A DNA stretch of 47,198 bases from JBAYJC01 sp041665285 (GTDB taxonomy: Bacteria > Patescibacteriota > Patescibacteriia > 2-12-FULL-60-25), in NCBI GenBank assembly GCA_041665285.1, contig JBAYJC010000009.1, positions 1 through 47,198 on the forward strand, given 5' to 3'. Positions 38,545 through 47,138 of the stretch are shown here, in pieces. The position numbers and the translations under genes are program-made. The notes under the pieces were generated by a model. That model ran no database searches. It saw only the letters and a list, made by a program, of their open reading frames with translations, and was not told where the DNA came from. Position 1 is the stretch's first letter, and the number at the start of each line of letters is the position of its first letter.

Positions 38545-40581
38545 TTATTTTACGAGAGGCGTTGGCATGATTTGCACAGGCCCATCCTCATACGGCAAAG
38601 GCTCTGGCGTTTTCAGGGGTGGATAAGCCACAGCCCCGGTCTTTTCCAGACTCGGCCATGCATGGAGCTCAACCGAGCCTGGCGAAAATGTCACGAGCGT
38701 GTCACCGATATACTGCACACGCTCAATGTCTGCGTCTGTATTGCCATAATACCAACCAGATTTCACAAACGCGTCATTATCCTCATGGTGCGTGATGCGA
38801 CCGAGAAGCTCAAACCCCTTTTCCAGCGTCAGGCGATAGACGTACGCGCCCTGAAAGGTGAAATCGCCGTAGGCGTTTCCGTCTGTATTTGCGGCTTTTT
38901 GCTCTGGCGTGAGTTCTGCGAGCGTCACAGGCAATGCGAGGAGCTGTTTCTTCGCATCATAGAGAAACGCTTTATGATTCTGAAGTGCAGGCGAATTGGT
39001 GCCGCGATCGCCAATTTCTGTTTTCCACATTTCCTTTGGAGACGTCGGGTCTGTCACATCAAAGATCGCCATCTTGATACCCTGATACCACGCAAACGAC
39101 TGTTCTGGCGCATCCACGGCATTTTTTCCCACACCAATCAGATGCGTTTCATCAATCGGATGGAGATAATCGGAATATCCCGGGATCTTGAGCTTACCCA
39201 AGATGGACGGACTGTCTGGATTGGAGAGATCGAGCGCAAACAAGGGATCCACTTTCTTGAACGTGACAATATAGCCACGCTTGCCCATAAAACGCACGGA
39301 ATAAATCCGCTCTCCTGGCGCAAGCCCCTCGACTTTGCCACGGAGCTTCATATCTTTGCTCAGAACGTAGAGATTATTCGTGGAAAGATTGCGCTCGTCC
39401 CAAACCTCGCCTTTTGTAGTTGCAACACGCAAATTGCCATCAAACTCATCCAGAGAAAACTGGTTCAACAACGCACCCGGGACCGTCCCCCGGCTCACGT
39501 GCGTGGCCACGCCGTTTTGCAAAGCAAACTTTTCAATGACGGTCCGCGCACCTGTATAAGTCGGATTGGCGCTGTCACGCACCGACGGAGCTGACCAATC
39601 CTGACGTGCGACGTAAAGACTCTGTTCTGAGGCATACACAGTCTGCGCAGAGCCAAGCACCACCGTGCGCTTCACTTCGGCCATGCTATTCATGGGAATG
39701 CCTGCCACAGCAATAAACGCGTTGGTTGGCTGCGGATATAGTGCAGGGACAGTCGCACACTTCGCCATAGGCTGAAACGACGTGCCTTGTCTGCTATCTT
39801 TGAACGCAGGGATCAAGTCTGCTGACCCACGCCAATAGGTCTGGCCGTCCCAGGGGGAAACGGCGTTCATCACAAGGTAGACCTGCGTTCCTATGCGACG
39901 AGACGTGGACAAAGAGCCATCAAACTCAACTGTCCGCACTTTTTTTGGATGCGCGCGGTCCTTAATATCGAACACATCGGCAACCGTCATCGTCCGGCCG
40001 TACCAAGGCATGATACGCGACGCGCGCAAAGGCATGGGGCGATACACCTGGTTTTCCCACTTGGTAGAAAGAAGGACCAACCGATCACCATCCACATAAA
40101 AATCCTGCGCTTGTATATCCAAAGGAATCTCTGTGACCGATGCAAGCCCCGCAGATGCCGCGGGATACACGCGAGCTATTGCCAGACGATTTCTCGTGAG
40201 GTGATAGGAATAGCTCCCGTCCAGTTTCACGATATCTGCCTCATCGACACCCTGTACTTGCACATTAGTCCGCGAATAATCCTGCGTTCCTTGAGAAGCA
40301 TCCCCTGCACTCTCCGCGGCTCCCATCGCCGCATTTGGTGCCATCACCGCAATAGGCATGGCCTTGTCACGCAAAAGAGGTCCACCGTAGGTCCCCTGCG
40401 TTTTGGCCACGGTTCGCATACGCCCTGCAAGGGCATAGCAGGACCCAACGGGCTTGAGTAAAGCAGAGGGACGCACCACGGGCGCTGTTGCTCGTGTGGC
40501 GGCCCAGGCTTGGAATACGCTGGCAAAAAATGCCAGAGCGATCGTAGCAAAAACAAGAGAAAAAATGCGGAGGTATTTCAT
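38545..40581 (-). CDS. Secreted protein with beta-propeller domain (PF09826-type)
   Basis: 678 aa from MKYLRIFSLVFATIALAF at 40581; a TTG two codons earlier is possible. Sec signal peptide ending in QAWA. The hallmark TNVQVQGVDEADIVKLDGSY, about 110 residues in, is that of the secreted beta-propeller family. Repeated blades follow (RLVLLSTKW, MTVADVFDIKDRAHPKKVR, RIYSVRFMGKRGYIVTFKKV, PLFALDLSNPDSPSILGKLK). The last ~60 residues are Pro-rich without an anchor, so the protein is probably released or cell-wall associated. Role unknown; such propellers often bind proteins or sugars. Confidence 0.85.
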   Translation of the reverse strand: MKYLRIFSLVFATIALAFFASVFQAWAATRATAPVVRPSALLKPVGSCYALAGRMRTVAKTQGTYGGPLLRDKAMPIAVMAPNAAMGAAESAGDASQGTQDYSRTNVQVQGVDEADIVKLDGSYSYHLTRNRLAIARVYPAASAGLASVTEIPLDIQAQDFYVDGDRLVLLSTKWENQVYRPMPLRASRIMPWYGRTMTVADVFDIKDRAHPKKVRTVEFDGSLSTSRRIGTQVYLVMNAVSPWDGQTYWRGSADLIPAFKDSRQGTSFQPMAKCATVPALYPQPTNAFIAVAGIPMNSMAEVKRTVVLGSAQTVYASEQSLYVARQDWSAPSVRDSANPTYTGARTVIEKFALQNGVATHVSRGTVPGALLNQFSLDEFDGNLRVATTKGEVWDERNLSTNNLYVLSKDMKLRGKVEGLAPGERIYSVRFMGKRGYIVTFKKVDPLFALDLSNPDSPSILGKLKIPGYSDYLHPIDETHLIGVGKNAVDAPEQSFAWYQGIKMAIFDVTDPTSPKEMWKTEIGDRGTNSPALQNHKAFLYDAKKQLLALPVTLAELTPEQKAANTDGNAYGDFTFQGAYVYRLTLEKGFELLGRITHHEDNDAFVKSGWYYGNTDADIERVQYIGDTLVTFSPGSVELHAWPSLEKTGAVAYPPLKTPEPLPYEDGPVQIMPTPLVK

Positions 40582-40673
40582 AGACAAAAGCGTAAACGAT
40601 GAAGCTCACCATAATATGACATGCGTACATAAAACAGAAAAGCGCTGGTATAGCATTTTTTTCGCACATACGT

Positions 40674-40679
40674 TATAGT
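40674..40679 (+). promoter_or_regulatory. -10 hexamer of the hemerythrin gene, leaderless type
   Basis: TATAGT, 10 nt before the ATG at 40690. Confidence 0.45.
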
Positions 40680-40689
40680 TTTCTCCACT

Positions 40690-41121
40690 ATGAATGGCGC
40701 ATTCCTTTGGAAACCAGAATACAGCCTTGGTATTAAGATCATCGATGAACAGCATCAACAATTCATCATAACAATCAACGACCTTTATCAAGCGATCCAG
40801 GCCAGAAAGACAACCGAGGCTCTCGCTGACATTCTGACGCGACTGATTGAGTACTCGGCTTATCATTTTGGAACCGAAGAAAAATACTTTGCAGAGTTTC
40901 ATTACGCAGAAACACAGATTCACGTTGCCGCACATGATACCTTTCGCAGAAAAATGGCGGACTTGCAATCGCAAGCCTCACAAAATGAACTCGCTATCTC
41001 TTTTGAGCTCATCGACTATCTAGAGGACTGGCTCGTGGAACATCTCAGCACCATGGATAGGCGCTATGTCGAGTGCTTTCATGAGCACGGTCTCAATGGC
41101 AATACAAAAAATGAGCTCTAG
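40690..41121 (+). CDS. Bacteriohemerythrin
   Basis: 143 aa, matching the single-domain family length. All seven di-iron ligands are present: His22 (DEQHQQF), His59 and Glu63 (HFGTEE), His78 and His82 (HVAAHD), His118 and Asp123 (HLSTMD). It should bind O2 reversibly at a non-heme di-iron site. No signalling domain is fused. The stop codon lies in a terminator shared with the convergent dehydrogenase gene. Confidence 0.95.
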   Translation: MNGAFLWKPEYSLGIKIIDEQHQQFIITINDLYQAIQARKTTEALADILTRLIEYSAYHFGTEEKYFAEFHYAETQIHVAAHDTFRRKMADLQSQASQNELAISFELIDYLEDWLVEHLSTMDRRYVECFHEHGLNGNTKNEL

Positions 41122-41132
41122 GCTCATTTTTC
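41106..41132. terminator. Bidirectional terminator over two convergent stops
   Basis: AAAAATGAGC / GCTCATTTTT with a 5-nt loop; it spans the stop codons of the hemerythrin and dehydrogenase genes. Confidence 0.85.
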
Positions 41133-41951
41133 TTTACGCGGCGATCCTTCTTCCCATTTGATATCTAATCCTTGCTGTTCAACGAGTGTGTTGTTATAGA
41201 TTTCCGCGGCCTCAAGAATCGTGAAAGCGGCATCCAATTTTTTTCCAAGCTGAATCACAGAACGCACGTCTTTGGGAAAACATTTGCCGCCATAGCCACG
41301 AAAACCATTATGAAACACGTCCATGTGACTTGTTCCAACACGGGGATCACCTTTTGCACACTCTTTCACCGTATCATAATCCACGCCGATTTTCTGACAA
41401 AGATCATAGAACTGATTAGAAAACGCGACTTTCAATGCGAGAAAGGCATTGCCGTAATACTTGGCTGTTTCTGCGACACGCACAGGCAAAATCCGTTCCA
41501 ATGGCGCGCGAGGCAGGAGTGACATAACCGTTTCCGCATCCACCTTCCCCTGCTCCGTGTATCCCACGATCTGTCGCGAAGGAAAACGCATATCTTGATC
41601 GACTGTGAGCTCTGCAAGAAACTCCGGGTTAAAAAGAAAGCGATGTTGCGGATATTGCTCCTGCAATCGTTCTGTTGTGCCAGGCAAGATCGTGGATTTT
41701 ATGACAATGGTTTTTCCCTCCACAGGAATCGCTTTAATCGCGCTCTGCAAAAATGAATCATCAAATCCTGAACCATCCAAATAATACGGCGTTGGCACGG
41801 CGATAAAAATCACGTCCGCAGAGGCAAGCACCTGCGTGTCCACTAACCCCTTTGGGGGATCATACAGCGCAGGCTGGATATTTTGCGTCAAAAAATAGCG
41901 GTTCAGCGCACCACCCACCATCCCTGTTCCCATGATCGCAATGTTCGCCAT
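41124..41951 (-). CDS. UDP-glucose/GDP-mannose dehydrogenase family, short form
   Basis: 275 aa versus 390-440 for full enzymes. The N-terminal NAD-binding fold has GTGMVGGALN and the central helical domain follows with FNPEFLAE and the catalytic Cys in GYGGKCFPKD. The C-terminal UDP-sugar-binding domain is missing, the frame ending naturally in a charged tail (KWEEGSPRKEK). It may act as a dimer that completes the active site, or bind a different substrate. TGTAAT lies 8 nt before the ATG, so a leaderless transcript is likely. Confidence 0.8.
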   Translation of the reverse strand: MANIAIMGTGMVGGALNRYFLTQNIQPALYDPPKGLVDTQVLASADVIFIAVPTPYYLDGSGFDDSFLQSAIKAIPVEGKTIVIKSTILPGTTERLQEQYPQHRFLFNPEFLAELTVDQDMRFPSRQIVGYTEQGKVDAETVMSLLPRAPLERILPVRVAETAKYYGNAFLALKVAFSNQFYDLCQKIGVDYDTVKECAKGDPRVGTSHMDVFHNGFRGYGGKCFPKDVRSVIQLGKKLDAAFTILEAAEIYNNTLVEQQGLDIKWEEGSPRKEK

Positions 41952-41959
41952 AGGACACC

Positions 41960-41965
41960 ATTACA
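41960..41965 (-). promoter_or_regulatory. -10 hexamer, leaderless type
   Basis: TGTAAT on the minus strand, 8 nt before the ATG at 41951. Confidence 0.4.
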
Positions 41966-42015
41966 AACGATGGAACAGGGATCGTCAACGTGCGGAAAAG
42001 CAAAACGCGCATAGA

Positions 42016-42021
42016 TTGACA
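42016..42021 (+). promoter_or_regulatory. -35 element of the disordered orphan gene
   Basis: TTGACA; the -10 17 bp downstream (CACGCT) is weak. Confidence 0.35.
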
Positions 42022-42066
42022 AAAAATCCGTTCCTTGCCACGCTTGCCCAAGCAAAGGGACGAATC

Positions 42067-42822
42067 ATGACAGATCCAAAAGACTCTGCGACTCGCCCTG
42101 AAGGCGCAGACCGCTGGGACGATCTGTCGGACGCCCCTGCGTCCGAACAGATCGCTCCTCCACTGCCCAGCGCCAACAGAACGCAACGCATCATTGCGGA
42201 AAACGGAGGTCCAGCTCCCCTGCTTGAGCAGAATGACCCAGCTGACTCACCGCGCGACGACGAGCTCGTTGCCTACGCTCTTGCGCTCAAGACAAAGGCA
42301 GAGGAACTCCAACGTAAACGACGCAAGGCCTTCATGGGCCCTGCGTCCGCTCCAGCGCCTGCACCGGAACAGCCACCTCATCCAGACAAAACGCTCATTC
42401 CGCTCGCGCAAAGCAAGATCAAGCCAGAAAATCGCGCGCTTGGATTTGGTACAACGCTGGGCAAACCCTCTTCTCGAGTGAGTCGTACCCGCGAGTTCGG
42501 CGCCGTCACGAACGCAGACGTAGAACGAGCCGTGGCAAATAGGCAGGCACAAAAACAGACGCCCGCCGTATCTCCTCCCGCAAAGTCTGTAGAGACCCTT
42601 CGCCCCGTGCCCTCGCGGCTCAAGGTCACACGCATGCCTGAAGAGGCGCCTGTCACTGCTCCTTTGTCCGCAGAATCCACGCCTGTCAGAGTCGCGGCAG
42701 ACAAACGCCAAGCCTACAAACCGCTCACGCTGGCGATCGTGGAACCCTCCTGGTTTGAGAGGCTTGCGACCTGGCTCACGCTTGCCTGGCGAAAGCTCGT
42801 CGCCCTCTTTCGTCGCTCGTAA
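42067..42822 (+). CDS. Orphan low-complexity protein, Pro/Ala-rich, with C-terminal hydrophobic helix
   Basis: 251 aa from the ATG at 42067 with an AAAGGGA SD. Residues 1-215 are charged and rich in Pro, Ala, Glu and Gln (APAPAPEQPPHPDK), so largely disordered. The last ~25 residues are a Trp-rich amphipathic or membrane-associated helix (FERLATWLTLAWRKLVAL), which could tether it to the inner face of the membrane. No family recognised. Own terminator. Confidence 0.6.
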   Translation: MTDPKDSATRPEGADRWDDLSDAPASEQIAPPLPSANRTQRIIAENGGPAPLLEQNDPADSPRDDELVAYALALKTKAEELQRKRRKAFMGPASAPAPAPEQPPHPDKTLIPLAQSKIKPENRALGFGTTLGKPSSRVSRTREFGAVTNADVERAVANRQAQKQTPAVSPPAKSVETLRPVPSRLKVTRMPEEAPVTAPLSAESTPVRVAADKRQAYKPLTLAIVEPSWFERLATWLTLAWRKLVALFRRS

Positions 42823-42823
42823 C

Positions 42824-42846
42824 CCGCCATACTTGGCGGATTTTTA
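42824..42846 (+). terminator. Terminator of the disordered orphan
   Basis: CCGCC / GGCGG with a 6-nt loop, then ATTTTTATA. Confidence 0.75.
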
Positions 42847-42906
42847 TATCCTGTTGCAAAGTCCCCTCCTCGCCTGTAAGTTGCTGGCGTAATCCATTAT
42901 TTCTCT

Positions 42907-44052
42907 ATGCGCTACACCTTTCTCGCGTTTACGGTTCTTGCTGGTTTTCTCTCGCTTGCTTCTCCTAGCCATGCCATGGAGACCTCTGCGTGCAACACAG
43001 ACCCGGTCTATACACGCAACATGAACGGCCGTGCGATCAGCGCCGCCTATATCCGCACGCAACCGTGCATGACAGAGTCAGCGATCCTTGCCACATTGCC
43101 CGCAAACGCCGCTATCCAAATCATCGGAGAAACAGACGGCTGGTACAAGGTGCAATCCGGCACAACCATCGGTTGGGTGGGCGCGCGATTGATTCGTGTC
43201 GTCAACACGCCGGTCATTGTTACGCCAGTCAAACCAACAACCACGACTGCCACGACCGCTTTCAAAAAACCCATCGGCGTCTCTGAACGCGACTTTGCAA
43301 AACTTCGCGGTCGACAATGGTCGCTTGTTCAAAAACTGCGCAATAAGGTCATCATACGTCCGCAAGCCAAAGGTGAACTGTATTTTGTGAACAAATACGG
43401 CGTTCTTAAACAGTTTGCCGCTTCTCAACTTGCAACCTACCTCCAACTCTCCACAAACGGCGCTCTCACACTCAAGGCAACGACCAACGAACGGAACGTG
43501 AAGCTCGCATGGAGCACAGAGGGTCTTGAGGCGCCCAATGGCTTTAAGGTTGTCATGGCCACTCACGCCAATCCCATCTATCCAGGCGATGAGTATCATT
43601 ACCTCACAGACGCAAGCGCACGCGAACATCTCTGGGAGGCACTTGAGCCGGGGCGTACGTACCACTTCCGTGTCTGTCAGTATTTGAGTGGCTCTTGCGG
43701 TGTTTACAGCAATAACATCGCTGTCCGGATCTCCTCGAAGACAGGCACACCTACCCCGATTGTCACTGCTAATAATGGCACTATCGCCCTCACGGGGTAC
43801 GTAGGCACAGGAAACGTGGTATTAAACTGGAGCGTCAATAACATGATTTCAAAAGATGGCTTTAAGATCATCACGGCAACAACAGCCAATCCTGTCTATC
43901 CTGGGAACGAATATCACTACAATCCATCTGCAGATGTGCGCCAAGATATTTGGGGCGGCCTGAGCTCTGGTATCCATCACTTTCGGGTCTGTGAATACAA
44001 AAACGGACGTTGCGGGGTCTACAGCAACGATCTTGTACTCATCACACCGTAA
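42907..44052 (+). CDS. Secreted protein with SH3 domain and two C-terminal beta-sandwich repeats
   Basis: 381 aa. Signal peptide (MRYTFLAFTVLAGFLSLASP, cleavage near SHA). A bacterial SH3-type domain follows (IRTQPCMTESAILATLPANA and DGWYKVQSGTTIGWVGARLI). After a Thr-rich linker and a ~70-residue segment, two homologous repeats of about 90 residues appear, each with NGFKVV or DGFKII, PGDEYHY or PGNEYHY, and ending with FRVC-x(6-7)-CGVYSN. They look like fibronectin-III-type sandwiches, each with one Cys pair. No anchor. Likely an extracellular or cell-wall binding protein. Confidence 0.7.
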   Translation: MRYTFLAFTVLAGFLSLASPSHAMETSACNTDPVYTRNMNGRAISAAYIRTQPCMTESAILATLPANAAIQIIGETDGWYKVQSGTTIGWVGARLIRVVNTPVIVTPVKPTTTTATTAFKKPIGVSERDFAKLRGRQWSLVQKLRNKVIIRPQAKGELYFVNKYGVLKQFAASQLATYLQLSTNGALTLKATTNERNVKLAWSTEGLEAPNGFKVVMATHANPIYPGDEYHYLTDASAREHLWEALEPGRTYHFRVCQYLSGSCGVYSNNIAVRISSKTGTPTPIVTANNGTIALTGYVGTGNVVLNWSVNNMISKDGFKIITATTANPVYPGNEYHYNPSADVRQDIWGGLSSGIHHFRVCEYKNGRCGVYSNDLVLITP

Positions 44053-44060
44053 CAGCGACA

Positions 44061-44092
44061 AAAAAAGAACCGACTGGCGGTTCTTTTTTGTT
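44061..44092. terminator. Bidirectional terminator
   Basis: AAAAGAACCG / CGGTTCTTTT, 5-nt loop, with A-run and T-run; shared with the convergent DUF4342 gene. Confidence 0.85.
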
Positions 44093-44097
44093 TTGTG

Positions 44098-44361
44098 CTA
44101 TGGCTCTTTGCGTTCCACTACAAGGGTGCAATTGGTCAGCACGCCTGCGAGCGCACCCACCGCCGCCAGAATCGGGGCCAGCATGGTACCGACAATCGCA
44201 AAGGTCAGCGGAATCTCCATGAGCGTTTTTCCCTTCTCATTTTGAATGATAATCCGGCGAATATTTCCCTCCTTTATCAACGTGCGTACTTTTTTGACGA
44301 CTTCGTCTGCATTGATGCGGAAGGTATCCTGTGCAGGCTTGGTTTTTCGTGGTGTTGGCAT
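44098..44361 (-). CDS. DUF4342 domain protein
   Basis: 87 aa from MPTPRKTK at 44361. The domain is recognisable: ADEVVKKVRTLIKEGNIRRI followed by the IIIQNEKGKTLMEIPL segment and a hydrophobic stretch (AIVGTMLAPILAAVGALAGV) that may enter the membrane, ending in VVERK. DUF4342 has no known function. It lies alone between two terminators. Confidence 0.7.
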   Translation of the reverse strand: MPTPRKTKPAQDTFRINADEVVKKVRTLIKEGNIRRIIIQNEKGKTLMEIPLTFAIVGTMLAPILAAVGALAGVLTNCTLVVERKEP

Positions 44362-44393
44362 AGTATTTCCTCTATCATACACACTTTTCAGGA

Positions 44394-44420
44394 AAAGAAA
44401 ATGCCTGACAGATGGTCAGG
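44394..44420 (-). terminator. Terminator of the 213-aa orphan
   Basis: CCTGAC / GTCAGG, 5-nt loop, ATTTTCTTTT on the minus strand. Confidence 0.75.
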
Positions 44421-44445
44421 ACAGTGATCGCGCGGGCGATCGAGG

Positions 44446-45087
44446 CTAGCGCTGGCGGAAGCCGATGACCCACTTCTCGTAGAGCGTCTGTGCCCTGTGC
44501 ACGAAGTACAGCCGCCTGGCGTAGGGCAAGGAGGCGTCGAACACAGGATCGCAGGGAGCGCCCGCACCGTGGGGGTCTTCCCAGATCTCCTCTCCGACCA
44601 CGAGGGTGGTCAGGGTCTTGCGCTCGAACAGGTGCTCGCCCTTCTTCCACCCGATCTCGACGCTCGTCCCCAGGTAGCGCGCGAGCACAGCCTGCAAGAG
44701 GCAGACCATGCTACCCGCAAACCCCTCGGGGCTGAGGAGCTTGCTGACCTCGTCCGTGGGCACGGACCGGAGATAGCCCGCGTCCACGATGCGCAGGTCG
44801 TAGACGCCGGGCTGGATGTTGAACGCGGGGCTGTGCTTGCCTCCGAAGAGGGAGCACAGGTCGTTCGGGTACTGAGACCCAAGGCCCAGCTCCTCCTTGG
44901 CCTGCCGGACCAAGGCCTCCACGTCCAAGCCATTCGGCACGGTCACGGTCTTGAGCGGAAAGTCGCTCACCACGGACGGCCCGCGACCGAACGTGGGTCC
45001 AGGCGGAGGCAACGAAGGCACCCCCTCGACCGTGATCGAAACCTCGTCCGCCGCGTCACTGGTCTGCCCCTGATTCTGCTGTGTCAT
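44446..45087 (-). CDS. Orphan soluble protein, unknown
   Basis: 213 aa, ATG at 45087 with GGTGAGGGA upstream. GC-rich. The first ~40 residues are a Pro/Gly/Ser-rich tail; a helical and beta-like domain follows (LDVEALVRQAKEELGLGSQY, GVYDLRIVDAGYLRSVP, LFERKTLTTLVVGEEIWEDP). Ends in an Arg/Tyr/Trp-rich helix. No family recognised. The leader contains a 45112-45135 stem-loop ahead of the SD. Confidence 0.6.
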   Translation of the reverse strand: MTQQNQGQTSDAADEVSITVEGVPSLPPPGPTFGRGPSVVSDFPLKTVTVPNGLDVEALVRQAKEELGLGSQYPNDLCSLFGGKHSPAFNIQPGVYDLRIVDAGYLRSVPTDEVSKLLSPEGFAGSMVCLLQAVLARYLGTSVEIGWKKGEHLFERKTLTTLVVGEEIWEDPHGAGAPCDPVFDASLPYARRLYFVHRAQTLYEKWVIGFRQR

Positions 45088-45111
45088 GATCGTCCCTCAC
45101 CTTCCTTATGC

Positions 45112-45135
45112 GGGCTCTGCCTCTTTACAGAGCCC
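45112..45135 (-). other. Leader stem-loop
   Basis: GGGCTCTG / CAGAGCCC, 8-nt loop, in the 5' untranslated region just upstream of the SD; a regulatory role is only possible. Confidence 0.5.
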
Positions 45136-45154
45136 TTCGTGACGTTGTGCCCGC

Positions 45155-45183
45155 ATCTCAACGCGTCCGACTGTTACTGTCAA
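45155..45183 (-). promoter_or_regulatory. Promoter of the 213-aa orphan
   Basis: TTGACA, 17-bp spacer, TGAGAT on the minus strand. Confidence 0.45.
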
Positions 45184-45247
45184 GGTATTGACGACCGTGA
45201 CTTTTTATGGAACGCAGTATTAGTAGAGCTTGCTCTTATACGTTACG

Positions 45248-47095
45248 ATGACGCTTCCTATGCTCTCGTTACTTGAACAATATTTTGGCTATACTACCTT
45301 TCGCCCCTTACAACGCGAAATCATGGAACATTGTGTGGCTGGCAAAGACTGTCTTGTGCTTATGCCTACGGGAGGTGGTAAATCCTTGTGTTACCAATTA
45401 CCCGCCCTGATGTTCCCAGGGATGACGATCGTTATTTCGCCGCTGATTGCGCTCATGAAAGATCAAGTGGATGCGCTCACAGCAAATGGCGTACGTGCGG
45501 CCTACATGAACAGCACGCTCAATGCCCAAGAAATCACGCGTGTCGAAGCGGACTCTATTGCCGGAAGACTTCGCCTCCTCTATCTCGCGCCAGAACGTCT
45601 CGCGATTCCCTCTGTCCTGCATTTTTTACAATCATTGAACGTAAGCCTCTTTGCGGTGGATGAGGCGCACTGCATTTCAGAATGGGGCCATGATTTTCGC
45701 CCAGACTATCGCAATCTTTACGCGCTTCGCCACCAATTTCCTGGCGTGCCCTTTATGGCGCTGACGGCCACGGCAAACGAACGCGTGCGCGATGACATTC
45801 TCACTCAACTCAAACTCACGCAAGGCCGCGTGTTTCAATCAAGTTTCAACCGCGCCAATCTCACGTATCGCGTGGAACCCAAAAAGAAAACCTTTGATAA
45901 GCTCGTGGCAGAGATTCGCCAAAGGCCACAACAGGCGATCATTATTTACTGCTTCTCTCGCAAAGAAACAGAAAAAATAGCCGCAGATCTGCGCGCAAAC
46001 AAGATCGATGCCGCGGCTTATCATGCAGGCATGACGCCAAAAGAACGCACGCGGGTGCAAGACCGCTTTATCCGCGATCAGATCCCTGTGATTGTTGCGA
46101 CGATTGCCTTTGGCATGGGCATTGATAAGCCTGATGTGCGGCTCGTTGTGCACATGGATCTGCCAAAATCCGTGGAAGGCTACTATCAAGAAACAGGTCG
46201 TGCCGGACGTGATGGCTTGGCAAGCGACTGCCTGCTCTACTACTCAGCGGGCGATCGCTTTAAACACGAATATTTTATTCGCGAAATTGAAGACCGCGCA
46301 GAACAAGCTCGCGTGCGTCGGCAATTGGATGAAGTCACGCGCTATTGCGAGCTCAAAACCTGTCGCCGCGCGTTTCTCCTCGCGTATTTCGGCGAGGCTT
46401 TTCCCCACACGTATTGCGATAGCTGTGACATTTGCCGCCCTACCCCGACGGTCGCGGTTCCTTCTGCTTCTCCACGGGAAGCCGCGGAAGACTATGACAC
46501 GGAACTCTTTGAGCAACTCCGTGCAGAGCGTCGCACCATTGCCGAAGCGCAAGGCATCCCACCGTACATGGTATTTGGCGATAAGACATTCCATGAAATG
46601 GCCCGCCGCTTTCCACAAAGCCGCGAAAGCCTCAGCCATATCTTTGGTGTGGGCACAGAAAAACTCGCCAAGTACGGCACACGTTTTCTCCGCATCATCA
46701 CAGACTATGCCCGCGCCCACGACAAAACAGAGGATACATCTGCTACGCCAACGATCGTTCGCGCAAAAAAGCCGGTTCGCGCCACTGTCTCAACATCCAT
46801 CACGGAGACGGTCCAAGCGTGTAACGCAGGAAAATCTCTTGAGAGTATCGCTCTCTTGCGACGGCTGAGCATTGGCACGGTCCTCCAACACCTCGAAAAA
46901 GCCTCTTCTCAAGGCATCACCATCAAAACCGATCATTTCCCATTCCCCGCAGATCGTCTCAACCGCATTGCCGAGGCCTTCAAAAAATCAGGCAACAACT
47001 TTCTCACCCCAGCCCGCGACTCGCTCGGCGCAGATTATGGATATGATGAGTTGAGATTAGCGAGGATTATTTTGAGGAATGGCCGTGCCACGTGA
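45248..47095 (+). CDS. recQ: ATP-dependent DNA helicase RecQ
   Basis: 615 aa from the ATG at 45248 (ATG at 45260 is an alternative). The DEAD/DEAH part has the aromatic motif FRPLQREIM, MPTGGGKSLCYQLPAL and DEAHCISEWGHDFRPDY; the second helicase part has IIYCFSRKETEKIA, GMGIDKPDVRLVVHMDLPKS and QETGRAGRDGL. The RecQ zinc domain follows (CRRAFLLAYFGE, YCDSCDIC), then an HRDC domain and a C-terminal helix-turn-helix (SLESIALLRRLSIGTVLQHL). It unwinds 3'-5' in recombination and repair. No SD; a TATACG lies 5 nt before the ATG. Confidence 0.96.
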   Translation: MTLPMLSLLEQYFGYTTFRPLQREIMEHCVAGKDCLVLMPTGGGKSLCYQLPALMFPGMTIVISPLIALMKDQVDALTANGVRAAYMNSTLNAQEITRVEADSIAGRLRLLYLAPERLAIPSVLHFLQSLNVSLFAVDEAHCISEWGHDFRPDYRNLYALRHQFPGVPFMALTATANERVRDDILTQLKLTQGRVFQSSFNRANLTYRVEPKKKTFDKLVAEIRQRPQQAIIIYCFSRKETEKIAADLRANKIDAAAYHAGMTPKERTRVQDRFIRDQIPVIVATIAFGMGIDKPDVRLVVHMDLPKSVEGYYQETGRAGRDGLASDCLLYYSAGDRFKHEYFIREIEDRAEQARVRRQLDEVTRYCELKTCRRAFLLAYFGEAFPHTYCDSCDICRPTPTVAVPSASPREAAEDYDTELFEQLRAERRTIAEAQGIPPYMVFGDKTFHEMARRFPQSRESLSHIFGVGTEKLAKYGTRFLRIITDYARAHDKTEDTSATPTIVRAKKPVRATVSTSITETVQACNAGKSLESIALLRRLSIGTVLQHLEKASSQGITIKTDHFPFPADRLNRIAEAFKKSGNNFLTPARDSLGADYGYDELRLARIILRNGRAT

Positions 47096-47106
47096 ACAGC
47101 ATCAAT

Positions 47107-47136
47107 AAAAAACAACACAAATCTGTGCTGTTTTTA
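47107..47136. terminator. Bidirectional terminator between recQ and tRNA
   Basis: AACAACACA / TGTGCTGTT with one mismatch, A-run before and T-run after; ends recQ and the minus-strand tRNA transcript. Confidence 0.75.
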
Positions 47137-47138
47137 CG

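Noticed and set aside
42247..42711. Minus-strand open frame inside the Pro/Ala-rich orphan
   Set aside because: Antisense shadow: no start context, and the plus-strand gene has SD and terminator.
45248..47095. Alternative genetic code (UGA as Gly, code 25)
   Set aside because: recQ, the CDP-alcohol transferase and others end naturally at TGA with terminators close behind, and no gene needs in-frame TGA.
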